NCBI RefSeq assembly: GCF_954871325.1
Contig: NC_088775.1
Coordinates: 64,271,561 to 64,335,560 of the forward strand
Direction of reading: 5' to 3'
Length of the DNA stretch: 64,000 bases
Origin: Gordionus sp. m RMFG-2023
Taxonomy: Eukaryota > Nematomorpha > Gordioida > Chordodea > Parachordodidae
Below are positions 33,645 through 45,735 of the stretch, one piece after another. The notes under the pieces were generated by a model. That model did no database searches. It saw only the letters and a list, made by a program, of their open reading frames with translations, and had not been told where the DNA came from. The first letter of the stretch is position 1. Every line of letters starts with the position of its first letter. A program made the position numbers and the translations under genes.

Positions 33645-33677
33645 AAATGAACCCAGAGAATTCCTTTTTATTCGACA
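33645..33677 (+). pseudogene. LINE fragment tail, right side of H
   Basis: The translation NEPREFLFIRQ matches EEPREGFFLRQ near the end of the LINE ORF at 37.5 kb. It continues the remnant left of H at 23364, confirming that H inserted within this LINE. Confidence 0.6.
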
Positions 33678-33785
33678 AAAAATTCAAATATAAATTTTTA
33701 GACACAATTATGGTTCCTTTTTGGGGACTCAATTATAGAATTTTATTTTTAATTATATAATTATAAATTTATAAATTATAATTTG
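33667..33785 (-). repeat. Inverted repeat flanking the LINE fragment (right copy)
   Basis: Inverted match of 22090-22202. It contains TTCGACAAAAAATTCAAAT and GGGGACTCAATTATAGAAT. Confidence 0.7.
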
Positions 33786-34540
33786 ATTTATTTAACAATT
33801 AATATTTATTACTTATAAAATATATTTGAGCATTAATAATTTAATAAGTGAAATTAAATGTGAGCAAAACACACATTATTAAAATATAATATTTTTTTTT
33901 GTTATCTTGTCCAGGCGGCAATTCAATCGATGTCTTCACATTTGCAACAATACATGCATAATTTGTAAATTTGAGATTGACGGTGAATTGAATGGTAGAA
34001 TAAAAAATCTATATAGAAACATATGATATAACAATATTAAAATTAATTTGTTAAATAAAAGTGGTCACTATAATATTTTTAATTAAAATAAAAATGTAAA
34101 AAGTATCATTCTATAACAACAAATGTGGGACTACAAGTTTCCAAAAAGCAAAAATAACTATATTTTAAAATAATAATTTAAATATTTTGTTTAAGAAAAT
34201 AATATTCTATGGGTCCTGATGTACTGATTTTGCCCTATCATATTTTCTTAATTAGTTTATAAAGGATTCAAATTTCAAGTCTTATAAAATAATGAGGCAA
34301 AGAAAGTAGGTTTTTAGGTCACATAATATTGAGCAATTATATGGAAATAGGTTATAACTAGATGAAATGGTCTGAATCCTAATGTCAAATACGTGTATAT
34401 TGAAAAAGAAAAGTTATTTATAATTCTAAAATAAACAGTTAATTTGAATATAAAATCTGTAAAGATAATTGAAATGTTTATATTGTAAAGGTAATTGAAA
34501 GGTTTATTGTAAGCAAACAATTATATGAAATATATATTGA
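33786..34540. other. AT-rich spacer, nothing recognised
   Basis: No coding signal or repeat structure identified. A TATAAATAG at about 34560, just beyond, precedes the LINE ORF and could be a promoter element. Confidence 0.4.
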
Positions 34541-34544
34541 TGGT

Positions 34545-37500
34545 TTGTAAATTTTAGTAGTATAAATAGCGGTTCGAAAATTTTAAAAATTTTTAATAAT
34601 TAATCCTTTTTTTTATTTGAAACCTCTCATATTGAGCATCTTTCTCGCTCGTTGCTCGATTTTTCTGACATACATATTCATCATTCCTTCGCTATTTTTG
34701 CACATCAATCAACAGACCTCTCACAGTTGCTTTATTATTGGCAGCATTTTTTTTATTTTTTATACCTATGGCCATTCCCCACGAACGCAGAATCTGCCCA
34801 TCCTGCATGAAACCAATACATTTAACAAATGATGGAGAATTTTTTGTTCATGGACCAATCTCTAACAGGTGTCCGCATTCAAAACACACGCCTCTTTCTC
34901 AGATCACTTACTCGCTTCCCCCCCCTCTCATAGATTCTCCCTTAAACCAAGTAATCGGTGCCTCATTCTCAGATATTTTTCTTAATTCCACAAAACCAAG
35001 TATCATAACGAGAATACCCAAAGGAACGAGAATACAAGTAGCTAAATCTCTCAGCAACTGCATATCTTCTCTTTTGCAAAATTTTAACAAAGAAGAAGAA
35101 AGGTTAAAATTTTTAAACTTTGGGTACAATACTTTCAAAATACCTGACATATCACTCCAAAAATCATTAACTCAACAAATAAAAGATGCCTGTTTAAACA
35201 TCAACACTCATTTTCATGAGTCCCAAATCTTCAGACATCCCATAAACAAAAAAAAATAACCCCACTTCAACATAAAGCCTCATTGATTTCGAAGAAAATT
35301 GACAGTCTTAATATCAATGGGGCCCTCAAACTCATTTCAACCAATGACACTCTGGCGGAATCCAATTTAGAAACCTTAATTAAGCTTCGATCAAAGCATC
35401 CCACAACAACATTTATGCCAATATTGCCCCAACCCTTCTCCCATTGTGCAGCAGATTACACACAGGAAGAAGTAAGGAAAGCAATCCTATCTTTTCATTG
35501 GGATTCGGCTCATGGTCTAGATGGGATTAGACCAATTTTTTTACAGGACATTACCTCTCCTGTGATCTGTACACAGGTTTCAATTCTCACTAAAATCACA
35601 AATTTAGTCAACAAAATCCTAAATGGAGACGTACCCAGCTTTATTACCCCCTTACTATTCGGTGCCAGACTCATCGCACTCCAAAAACCAAACAAGGACA
35701 TTCGGCCCATCGCCATTGGTTCACCGTAGATTGGTCGCTAAATTAATCGCATCTAGAATCAAACACGATGCCGCACACATTCTAAGCCCCTATCAACTTG
35801 GTGTAGGGATACCTGGTGGGTGTGAAGCTGCTGTGCACTTAACAAGAATTCACCTTGAAAATAACCCAAAAAACGAATCCCTAGTAAAAATTGACTTCTC
35901 TAACGCCTACAACACTCTTTCGCGCAACACGTTCCTACATTCAACTTGCTTCCATTTCCCCGCTTATACCAAATTTCTTTTCTCTTGCTACCAATCACCA
36001 ACAATCTTACAATTCAACAAAGAAAAGATACTTTCTGTCGAGGGTATCCAACAAGGTTACCCTCTCGGTACCCTTCTCTTTAGTCTTGGAATCAATGACA
36101 TGATAAAATCAATAAACTCTTCATGTACTCTATCGCTCCACGCTTGGTATATTGATGATGGAATCTTGAGTGGTCCCAGTAGTGAAATTGCCAAAGCAGT
36201 CACCATAATTAAAGAAATGGGCACAGCCATTGGACTTTCGCTTAACCAGAGCAAATCTAAATTCTCACTTTTAAATTCTAATGCTCCCAACACTCATGAT
36301 TTCAAATTCACATCAAGCGTTGAATTAACACATCTAGGATCGCCTGTTGGAGGACACGAGGCAATAAGCACCTTTCTTCATTCCACACTTGACATACTCC
36401 TTAAACTGGAGGACATCTTTACACTTCTTCCATCACACAAGTCCTTTTTTTTGCTAAAAAATTTCTTTTTTATACCAAGGATTCTTTACGCACTTCGGTC
36501 AACACCAATTTTTAAATATCCTATTCCTCTCCAAACTACGAAAAAGGAATAAAGGACTTAACCGAAAAAATAGTAAATATCAGATTCAACGAAACCGCTT
36601 GTGCCCAAGCAACTCTTCCAACCAAATTTGGTGGTCTCGGCATCAGATCTCCACTTGACTTAGCAACAACTACTTTCATATCGAGTAGTCTCTTGACAAA
36701 GCCAATAACCACCGCCCATAATTCTAAAGAAGACCTTTCCTTAATCGTGGCTATGGATATTTGGAAAACAAGGATCAATGCTGATTCTCATCCCCCCACA
36801 ACCCATAAACAGAAAGACTGGGATGCACCAGTGGTTGCTTGCTGCGTTGAAACTCTCTTATCTAGCATGCAATCTACCGACCGCACCCTATTCTCTTCCT
36901 TGCTCAATGGTACGGGACATGAGTTTCTTGAGGCCATCCCATCTACCAATCTTCAGCTTCAACTATCCAACAATGAATTTACCCATGCCATCGGCATTCG
37001 TCTAAATTGTTCCATCACTCACCCCCACATCTGCTCAGGGTGCAACTCGCCAGTTGACTCGAAGGGTAGACATAGTTTACATTGTCGCTCCTGCAATGGA
37101 CGATTCATCAGACACAAGCAATGTAATACAATCATCCAACATGCTCTGAAATCCGCCCAAATTCCTTCCACGTTAGAACCACAGGGTCTTTTTAGATCTG
37201 ACGGTAAACGTCCTGATGGGATCTCTCAAATCCTATGGAGGAGAGGCCAACTTTTGGTATGGAACTATTCCTGTATTGACCCCTTGGCCCCATCCAACCA
37301 CGCCATCAACATCCTTGACCAGAAGGAACAACTTAAAATTTCTAAATACACAGAAATAATAAACGATCATTGCTTCATCCCAATCATATCAACCACTCTT
37401 GGCACCTTCGGCAAACTCGCCTTAGCATTTTTCAAAAACTTAGGATCACAAATCAGCAAACTCTCAGAAGAACCACGAGAGGGTTTTTTTCTTCGTCAAC

Positions 37501-37780
37501 GATTATCCATAGCGATTCACAAAGCTAATTATATCAGTTTCAATGGTAGCCTTCTAGCCAAAGAGCTATCATAGACAACGCTTATGTCCCTTTTTCATTT
37601 TTGTTTCCCTGCGTCACACCATCTCCGTTCTTTTTTTTAATAGTATTATTATATATTTTTCAAACATTTTTAAATATATTAAAATTTATTATAATGAAAA
37701 TTTAAATTATTATACCTTATATTGATAATAAACTATATAATAAACATTTGATATCTTTCAAAAAAAAAAAAAAAAAAAAA
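34545..37780 (+). mobile_element. RLE-type LINE, nearly full length, with poly(A) tail
   Basis: One long coding region (34738-37574) is followed by a 185-bp 3' UTR and a run of 21 A (37760-37780). It encodes an N-terminal zinc motif, reverse transcriptase and a C-terminal restriction-like endonuclease, and no apurinic-type endonuclease is seen. The 5' limit is uncertain. The 3' half is repeated nearly identically at 52293-53800, and a more diverged relative lies at 50050-52231. I do not assign a clade beyond R2-like by domain order. Confidence 0.8.
34738..37574 (+). pseudogene. LINE protein: zinc motif, reverse transcriptase, RLE endonuclease
   Basis: In order: CPSCMKPIHL with GPISNRCPHS, a putative nucleic-acid-binding zinc motif (about 34790-34875); RT blocks GLDGIRPIFL, ALQKPNKDIRPIAIGSP, LVKIDFSNAYNTL, SVEGIQQGYPLGTLLFSLGI and HAWYIDDGIL, where DFSNAYN and YIDDG hold the catalytic aspartates (35500-36200); a thumb region; then CSGCNSPVDSKGRHSLHC, RHKQCN and KRPDGIS followed by LLVWN (37040-37270). 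In R2-type endonucleases the last position is usually D; here it is N. Frame changes occur at an A-run near 35250, near 35728 and near 36535, so three breaks. The enzyme would nick target DNA and copy its RNA there. This copy is probably inactive but young. Confidence 0.85.
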
Positions 37781-38149
37781 GAAGAAAAGGGAAAGTTTTA
37801 TAATTTTTACTTTATATTTTGATTTTATATTTAACGTTTTAGTTTATGTTTTTTAGAATGATTTTGATTAACTATATTTTTTAATAAATTAATTTGTCAT
37901 CTTCAATTCTGGATTTTAATGATTATTAATCTGATTTTACAGTTGGGAATAAATTACACTAATTACAGTTATTCAAAGTAAACACTTAGATTTCATCATC
38001 GAAACTTGAACTATTTTCCTGAACAGTCAATTATCCTTTTAAAAATTCTCAGATTTTTGAGAAGTTATTTTTACATGCCACACAATAGTTGATGAGCTGT
38101 AAAAGGTAATCTCGATCAATTATTGTTAAAATTTGGATAACTATTTAAA
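37781..38149. other. AT-rich spacer, nothing recognised
   Basis: A/T-rich sequence downstream of the LINE poly(A) tail; no feature seen. Confidence 0.5.
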
Positions 38150-38362
38150 TATTTTTTTTAAACGGCTCGATTTGAGCAGATTTTTAAAAACGGCTAACTC
38201 AATAGTTTAGCCAGAAAATGCCCAAGCTTCATTTTGCTAATAGATGTCCAAACCTTTGTGCCATCTAGGACTAATATTTTTAGGTTTGCGTAATATTTTC
38301 CTGGACAAAATATCGAGTTAGCCGTTTTTAAAAATCGACTCAAATCGAGTCCTTTAACACTA
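38150..38362. mobile_element. Decayed MITE related to the TAGTGTTGTTAAACGG family
   Basis: Left side TTTAAACGGCTCGATTTGAG and right side ACTCAAATCGAGTCCTTTAA then CACTA form an imperfect inverted pair. Internal AAAAACGGCTAACTCAATA is mirrored by GAGTTAGCCGTTTTTAAAAA. It is closely similar in layout to 51452-51674. The left terminus is eroded. Confidence 0.6.
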
Positions 38363-38569
38363 ATTTGGATATGTTAATTTCTATGAAAAATAACGCATTT
38401 ATTCCTATTAATAAATTCTATAAAATAATGGCCAACTTTTAAATTTAAATGAAAATAATTTATTCAGGACCCAATAAAATTTTTCTAATCTAAATTATTA
38501 TTGGCAGTGTCATGTGTCACATATATGTTATCAATTTTCAAAGTGCCTCTCCGATCACCCATTTTCTTA

Positions 38570-38795
38570 CCTTGAATTCATAGTGGCGCGATTGCGATCG
38601 CGATTTAACAGCTGATTGATTTTTAAAATCTGTTTATGAGATCAATTATTCTTTATTAAAATCATTATTTCTTAGATTATTATTAAAATTTGAATTAAAG
38701 ATAAAATTAATATTAACTAATAAAAATTGATCTCATAAACAATTTTAAAAATAAATCAGCTGTTAAATCGCAATCGCGCCACTATGAATTCAAGG
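38570..38795. mobile_element. 226-bp palindromic MITE with TTA flanks, PIF/Harbinger-like
   Basis: Terminal inverted repeats of about 70 bp: CCTTGAATTCATAGTGGCGC at the left and its mirror at the right, continuing through CGCGATTTAACAGCTGATT. TTA lies on both sides (38567-38569, 38796-38798). A 3-bp TTA duplication fits PIF/Harbinger elements, but with such short flanks this is suggestive only. No coding capacity. Confidence 0.7.
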
Positions 38796-38798
38796 TTA

Positions 38799-39963
38799 TG
38801 TATTTATGAAGTGTAATATAAAAAGTAACAAGATTAAAATGATTTTTTAATTCCGTTCAAACTTTTAGTAATAAGTTATTTACCTTTTCTGAGTTTTTCA
38901 GTTTTATTTAGATTCTCAGGAATCGATACTTGGTTGATCAAATCATCTAATAACTCCCGAATATGTTGAGTATCTCTTTAAATAATTATATATCGAATAC
39001 ATGCATACAACATATCACAAGCCCTGAAACAAGGCTAAGGGGCTCAATGTTGAGGTCATACTAGGCTAAATTAAATTCCAATTTATATAAAAAAATATCA
39101 AAATTTAACCATTTATAAGGACCATAATTTTATGCCACTTAAATACTCTTATAATAAAGTTTAAAATGCAGATAATTCTTATTGGGAATCACCTAATTCA
39201 TCATTTATATTTTATTAGACGAGTTATATCTTTAAAAAAAATTGTGATCTAGGAGAAGTTGAAATAAGCAAAATATCACTGTAAAATATAATATTCTGAG
39301 ATGATATTTATAAATTCTTATGTTATTCGTGATAAGGGTTCCAAAGTAAAAAGTATTTGATTGTGGTAGTAAAATTAATTTATACAAATTAGCTAATATT
39401 GTATGGCCGTTAATTATATAAAATCCCGTACTTATAATGATTTTCAAATAAAACATAATAAATTTTAGAACAAGGAATTCAATAGAAAGAGGGAATTGAA
39501 TTTTTTGATTTTAAAATTTCTTTTTTAAGCATAATAGATGATATGTTTATATCAAAAACATGATTTTTAAAAAAAATTAAATGTGGGAGATTTTGTAAGA
39601 GTTTTTGTGGTATATTTCGGCAATTTTAAAAATATTAGTTGGGTGTGGTAGACTTAGACTTTAAAAAAAGATAAGGTAATCTATTAGTCAATGTGGTAGA
39701 CCTGCCAACCCTGTTCGTGAATCTTTAATAGGCAAAATTGATAAATTTTCTAAAAAATGTATTGAACATAAATACAGATATGTTTCAAAAAAAGTGAATA
39801 ACGTTTAAAAAAATATTTTTTAAATACTGCTTAAATTCAAAAATAAGTTTTAATTTTGTCTCTTTTACCAATCTTTACACTAAATGATGTAGTTATATTT
39901 TGAAGGTGGTTTCAAGATTCCAAAGATGTTTAATAATTTATTTTTAAACGCTAATTTTAAGGT
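38799..39963. other. AT-rich spacer, nothing recognised
   Basis: No coding signal. A minus-strand open frame at 39232-39456 is A/T-rich and resembles nothing I know. Confidence 0.45.
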
Positions 39964-42563
39964 CATAGGCGTAGACAGAATTTTGGAAAGGGGGAGAACA
40001 TGATTAAAGCCCCCCCCCCTTCTATAAATTTTATTGGAGGTCCTTAGGTCCACTTATTGTAGACCTCTAGGTTTAATAGATTTTTATAAATATTTTTTTG
40101 GTTTTTCACATTTTTTTTATAATAATGATACTTCTAAAAAGTCGTTATTTTTAAAAGTTATTAACTTACTAATTTTTCTTTCAAATTCTCCTTTATAATA
40201 TGTTGCATCCATTTCTGGAAAAGAGGAGGGTGTGGGAGGAAATTATTAGCCTAAAATGATGTTTACGAGAAAATTCAAATTTCCGGAAAGGTGAATTTCC
40301 TCCTTCCCTCCCCCCACCATATCTTTGCTTGAGATTATGGTAATTTATAGAAAATTATATTTTAACTCATAAATAACGCCGTTTTTAAATTTCATGTTTT
40401 AGTTATTGTTTTATATGGTCAGAGTGAAAGTAGAATCGTTTGCTTTTGAAAATCTGCAAAAATAAGATTAAACGTTACTTTTCACAATCATTTTTGAATT
40501 TTAATTTCAAATTCCCAGTGGAATTCTAATTGATCAAATTACACAGGAGTAAATTCTTGATTTACATGAAGAAGAAATAATTCAGCCATAGCCGAAAAAC
40601 TCCACCAAGTACAGAAACAATCAGACAATATTAATATATGTTACTCGGCAACCTCTTGGCCTCAAAGAGCATCCAAATGTGACAACATTAAACGCAGGCA
40701 ACGAATTATCAGGAAAAATAGATGAACAAATATTTTCATTTGACTCAAAAATTGGAAAGATTTTATTTATCCTTAACTGAAACAGAATAATTCATTTTTT
40801 TGGGTTATAAATTTTATAAAGTTATTTTATTTTACATGAAACTGTTTATACTTTTTAGTTTAATGATATAATAAAAAACCTCTATTAACAGTTAACCAAA
40901 AGAAGAAACGAGACAATTTCGTATGAAAATATAAAGATTGAATCTTTACTGAATAGTCAAAAGATGTTTTTAGCGATGAGTTTAACATTGTATTGCAACT
41001 TGAAAGTATCAATGTGATATGCAAAGTAAATGAATTACTCCATCCTGATAAATTAAAAATATTTAAAAAATGAAGTATCTAAGCACTGCCAAGCATTGTT
41101 AGTGACATTACTTAGAAATCTTCAGATCGCTATTAAGCTTAAGGTGACGTCTCTAAATTTTGCCCCATATTAGTATATCCATTTTTGGATCAAGATGATA
41201 ATTTTGTTTATTCTATAACTCTTGACATATTCAACCATTTTTTAAAAAAAAATTCTTATTATACGCAATTATATGTATATTTTATATTATAATTATGACA
41301 ATAAATAAAATATTTTATCCTTTTATTAAAGCGTTTAATATTGCATCCCAAAATTATAAAAACCAATTTTTAATTTTGGGTCAAAATGTCTATAAAATAA
41401 TTTCGAAAATAATATTCAAATATAATTACATTGGCGAATATTTTTAGAAGTCTATTTTTGTCTACTATCAATTCTTTTTAACTTAAATGATATTATTCCA
41501 TTTTCTAACATTCTAACGATTATAAGAATAATAGAAGTTTTCCAGTTATTAAATTATCAACGGTAATACTAACAATATAGATAATATAATTGTCGCAGCA
41601 GCATATTACCTATTGCAAATATCATTAATTGCACAGTTTTACACAGGGATAGGCAATTATTAAAAAATGTAATTAATTAAAATTACTTAATTTTGTAATT
41701 AATTATAATTAAATTCCTTTTCTAAAAACGATAATTAATTACTAATTATAAACAATCGTGAATTTTCAGAGAATATTTACTTATTCTTAATTAGTAAAGT
41801 AAAAAATTAAAGTATTGTTGCTAAAATACTAATATTAATTTTCAATATCAAGATTTAATATTTCCTCCGAAGGTTTTCTAGATAATGGTATTTGTAAATT
41901 GGATAAGGCTATTTGATGAATTACAATAGTTCATAGATTTGAATCAAAAATTATGTTAAAATGGAATATAAACGGTTATTTAAGAGTAATTTTCAATTGA
42001 CTCCACGCTAATATTGGAACGATATGTTTATCTAGGTGCAAGTCTAGGCTTGAGAATCTCAAAATTATATATTTTCGCTGCCTCAACAATCACATAATTT
42101 TTTTAAATTCTTGTTCATTATTCATCTCTTTTCTAAGTTGTAATATATTATTCTCATAACCTCAACCAAATCCATATCATTTTTTTTGAATTGCATGAAA
42201 TGTCTGTGTTATAAAATAATTTATCAATACATTCCATTGCAAAAAAATATTGTAATGATGAATCAATTATTATAATTTCTAAAGCTATCCTAGGTTTTGG
42301 TTATTTATTCTATATTATATCACTTCTACATTTTTTGGTTGATAAAATTTTATAGTATCCATCAGTGTAAGAAAATTAGCTTTAAATTTTCGTGGATAAT
42401 ACAAGGAAGAAATATTTAAATTAATTTTAACTTTATGTTAAAATTTAATATAGAATATATCCTTCCTGAAATAGAAATCTTTGCAATAAACAATTGAAAA
42501 CCTTTTATATATCTTCGAAATAATTAAAATCTGTCCCTCCCTTCACTCCGGTCTATGCGCCTG
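39964..42563 (-). mobile_element. Decayed hAT element (CATAGGCGTAGAC / CAGGCGCATAGACC ends)
   Basis: Left end CATAGGCGTAGACAG is followed by G and C homopolymers. The right end read inward, CAGGCGCATAGACCGGAGTG, then runs into GGGAGGGAC. These resemble the ends of the hAT at 1512-7446. A minus-strand transposase remnant (41960-42430) lies beside the right end. The flanks do not show a matching 8-bp duplication, so pairing of the two ends is an inference. Confidence 0.5.
41960..42430 (-). pseudogene. hAT (DUF4371-type) transposase remnant
   Basis: Minus-strand translation gives ANFLTLMDTIKFYQPKNVEV. Further on, in other frames, DMDLVEVMRIIYYNLEKR and a segment ending LDKHIVPILAW appear. The pattern of an L-rich block, (Q)K.DMDLVEVM and a downstream QxxR/N segment matches DUF4371-type hAT transposases, as in the remnants at 6268-7187. 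Several stops and frame changes are present. No dimerisation domain could be seen. Confidence 0.5.
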
Positions 42564-42916
42564 AATTTAAAAAAATACATGTGATAAAAGTGTTCTTAAA
42601 ATTTTATAATAATGAGATATTTTAATTATTGAGTAAATAGTCATTTTGATAATATATATAATAGCTAGGAATCTAAAAACACAAAAAAAGAAACAAAGAT
42701 ATAAACACAATGCCAATATTTTTATCCGATTAGTGATGATGGTCTATCGTAAAAATATGCACAGTTAACCATGTGATCTTCTATGATCTAGACAAAAAAT
42801 TAGTCTACACATAATTTAAGGAAGAATGTTGATAAAAATATTTGATTTCCCATTAATGCTTTCTTAAATTTATTGTATTATAATCCACATTAAGAATTGT
42901 ACTGTGTAAGTTATAA

Positions 42917-43400
42917 GTCTGCAACAGACGGATTTTTAACGGACAGACCCACCTGTTCGTTCTAAAAAATTTAAACCATCAGCCTAGGGTTTTTAAAAAA
43001 AATTTAATAGTTCATTCTTTATTCTAAAAAAATTTAGTCCCTCCGCCCACCCATGGTTTTGAAAAAAATTATCAGCCCGCCATGATTTAAAAAAAAATGA
43101 TCCACACTCCTATTGGTTTTTATTGTAATAAAATAAAAATTTGTCTGTGAAAAAGAAATTTTCGTCTAGTATGATTTTAAAAGAAAAATAATGAAAAATA
43201 TTCACATTTTTACAAAAATAGAAATTCAATACTGATAAAATGTTATCGTTTATTAAATTTAATAACAATCAAATACTTTTTTTTCAAAATTATATTTCAA
43301 AGCAAACGCGTTAAAATGTTTGCAACTTGTAAGCCCGTTGTTTAAAAAATTTTTAACCCACCCGCCCGTTTTCTAAATTTCCTTCATTAACGTCTAGTGC
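42917..43400. repeat. GCCCGCC-motif region, possible hAT MITE remnant
   Basis: Motifs such as CCGCCCACCC, CAGCCCGCC and CACCCGCCCG are separated by A/T runs at both edges (42940-43090 and 43330-43385). The same motif style forms the subterminal zones of the hAT at 60502-62236. Clear termini and a target duplication were not found. Confidence 0.45.
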
Positions 43401-43517
43401 AGTACTTTTTAATGAAAAAAATAATTTTTTTTATTTATGATTGTTATTAAAATTAAAATAAACTCTATAAAAAATAAAAATACATAACAAGAAATTCTTT
43501 ATTATATTATTCAAAAA

Positions 43518-43799
43518 TTACTCTTTCAATATATTCAGCAATGTGAACGAATTGTATTGGAGATTGGTCGACAACCTAGACTTGGCATTAGCATTAATGA
43601 CATTTTTATTCATAGAATCATCATGGTTAAAATTATTGTTATTATTATCAGTTAGGATAGGTGATTTATTGGTATGTTCTTTTATATGAAGTGGTGATAA
43701 CGATTCTCTCAGGGATAAATTATGTGCATAGAATATCTCAAAGGCTTCGGGTAATGATGTATTTGACAAATAATTTGAATCTATTATATTCAAAGACAA
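43518..43799 (-). CDS. Possible host terminal exon, unrecognised
   Basis: A 93-codon minus-strand open frame, MSLNIIDSNYL through SLPEAFEIFYAHNLSLRESL, an NNNNN run and FTLLNILKE, ending at a stop. Its amino-acid composition is less A/T-driven than other frames here. On the minus strand, an AG preceded by a T-rich stretch (ATATAATAG, about 43779-43787) could be a splice acceptor inside the apparent start. AATAAA lies about 18 bases after the stop, a plausible polyadenylation signal. No family recognised, no partner exon found. It may be a real last exon or a chance frame. Confidence 0.3.
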   Translation of the reverse strand: MSLNIIDSNYLSNTSLPEAFEIFYAHNLSLRESLSPLHIKEHTNKSPILTDNNNNNFNHDDSMNKNVINANAKSRLSTNLQYNSFTLLNILKE

Positions 43800-44639
43800 A
43801 AATATTATAATCTATTCTATAAAATTTTGAATAAACTTAAAAGTGTATATAAGGACTAGGGTCGGACTGGATATATACACTAGTAGGACGAGTCTCATGA
43901 GGTTGAAAATATATATTTTGAGCTCCCTAAGAGAAAAAATATATTCTAGTCGGGAACTTCTGTGAGGCACGCAAAATATATATCACATGCTTTGCCAGGA
44001 TTTTGCCAAGGGAAGGGAGGAGGGTGGGAGGGGGGATACCATTGAATGGGGTCTTTTAACTTAAATTTTTATTGAAGGTCTAGGTCGACCTATTGTAGGC
44101 CTTTGGTTATATTCGATTTTTATAAAAATAATTTTGGATTTTCACTTTTTAAAATAAAAATGTTCCTTTTTCTAAAAAATTTGAATTATCGTTAAAAAAA
44201 AATTTAACCTTTACTACTTTTTTTTTCAGATTCTTGTTTATATAAGATATATTGTATACATTTTTGTATGGAGAGATGAAAAGGTTATTAGCTTAACAGG
44301 CGCTTACGCAGGAATTTGGTGTGGGGGGGGGGGATAATAAATTTTTTTAAGAAATATTATTGTTAATTAAAAATACTAAGCATAAATTTATTAGGATTAA
44401 TAACTTTTCTAATACACAATTTTAAACCAATGTGAATTAAAAAAATTATATATATAAACCGGCATTGAAAAACTATAAAATAAATGTGAATTATAAAATA
44501 TAAAGTGAATATAACCCACGATATGAATCACTTAAATGACCCAAAATTGAAATTTGAATTTTATGAGCTTTTAAAATATATAAAGTATAAAAAATTTAAA
44601 TGTTGGAAATATAAATTAATACACAAAAAGTTTCTTAGG

Positions 44640-45735
44640 AATAATTGTATTTTGTATGTTTTGAGCTAATTTTTCAATTATCTATCCTTGCTTGGCGTTA
44701 AATGCCTATGAATATTCAAAAGATCCAAATCATTCAATCTACTTTCAGATGTTGTATTTCATAGGTATGTTTTTCACAGACTTGCAGGCCCGGCCGTATT
44801 TGAATTTTTTTTTAAAAAAACACCCGGGCTGGACCTGAAAATTTTTTTAGAAAAAATATCCGGGCCGAGCTGTATATTTTAAAACCAAATATTTGAAATC
44901 GCCATTATTAGCTATAAAAATCAAAAATAAATATAATTTATTTTTAAAAAATTCGGGCCGGGCCTGAAAATTTTTTTAAAAAAGGCTCTGCTATTCTTCT
45001 TAAAAAAGAGAATGTTCTCTCATTAGTTTACCAAAAAGCTGCTAATATATATATAACCATTTTAATACATTGGGAGTATAATCTAAAATGTGTTTGAAAT
45101 AAAAAGCATCCATAGCATTTTTTGGGACTGTATCAACCATAGTTAATCTTTTAATCAGAGTTATTCAGTTAATAAGGCATCATAAGATATTTTAACATCT
45201 TCATGATAAAGATCTAACAAATATTTATATTTTTTTTCTATCACCATATGAAAAAGGTTGGGAGAGGGGACATTTGTTTTATAATACTCTTCTACTGATC
45301 TTATATTAATACTTGACGATGAGCTTACTTGCTGCAAGTCGAGGGGGGCAAATATTAAACACGTATAGCTCTGCTTTTGACTCAACAATAATATATAAAA
45401 TATGAAATCCTTCAACAACATTAGCTCAAATTTCCTTGAGTTCTAATAAAATGCTCTCCGCTATTCTCATCTTCTTAATCAAGTCAATGTTATGTTTTTG
45501 AAAAGTATTACATAAAATAGTTGTATAATTAAATAATACATTCTAATGAGAAAAAAAATTTGGAATAAGTATTGAATCAAATAATTTTCTTGCTTCTGAG
45601 GAAATATTTCTTTCAAGCCATTGTGATATTTCAATAATAGCATTAATAATCGGCTCTGCTAACTCCATAATAGCTGTTACTGCTTGATGGCGGAGACTCG
45701 ATCTCGTTGGACAAGCTTGCAATTTCTTTCTCCCT
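44640..45735 (-). pseudogene. hAT transposase remnant (copy 2)
   Basis: On the minus strand: CPTRSSLRHQAVTAIMELAE (about 45680), EISQWLERNISSEARKLFDS, then LIKKMRIAESILLELKEI. Next comes an 86-codon open part (45161-45421) with VESKAEL-type sequence (LLSQKQSYTCLIFAPLDLQQ in its frame) and YLLDLYHEDVKISYDALL. Further on is VDTVPKNAMDAFYFKHILDY, then the MITE, then a dimerisation-domain tail matching copy 1. DUF4371-type hAT. No BED finger or first catalytic block is seen, so the gene was already shortened and non-autonomous. Frames change several times. Confidence 0.7.
44775..44990. mobile_element. GGCCCGG-type MITE inside hAT copy 2
   Basis: CACAGACTTGCAGGCCCGG at one end and a CTCTG/CAGAG end at the other. 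It sits at the same place in the transposase as the MITE at 6829-7043 of copy 1: both flanked by GTATGTTTTT on one side and TATTCTTCTT-like sequence on the other. It is therefore one ancestral insertion inherited by both copies. Confidence 0.8.

Noticed and set aside
41630-41800. CAGGGATAGGCAATTA followed by TAATTA-rich sequence, like a hAT end
   Set aside because: No partner terminus or target duplication could be found; A/T simple sequence explains most of it.
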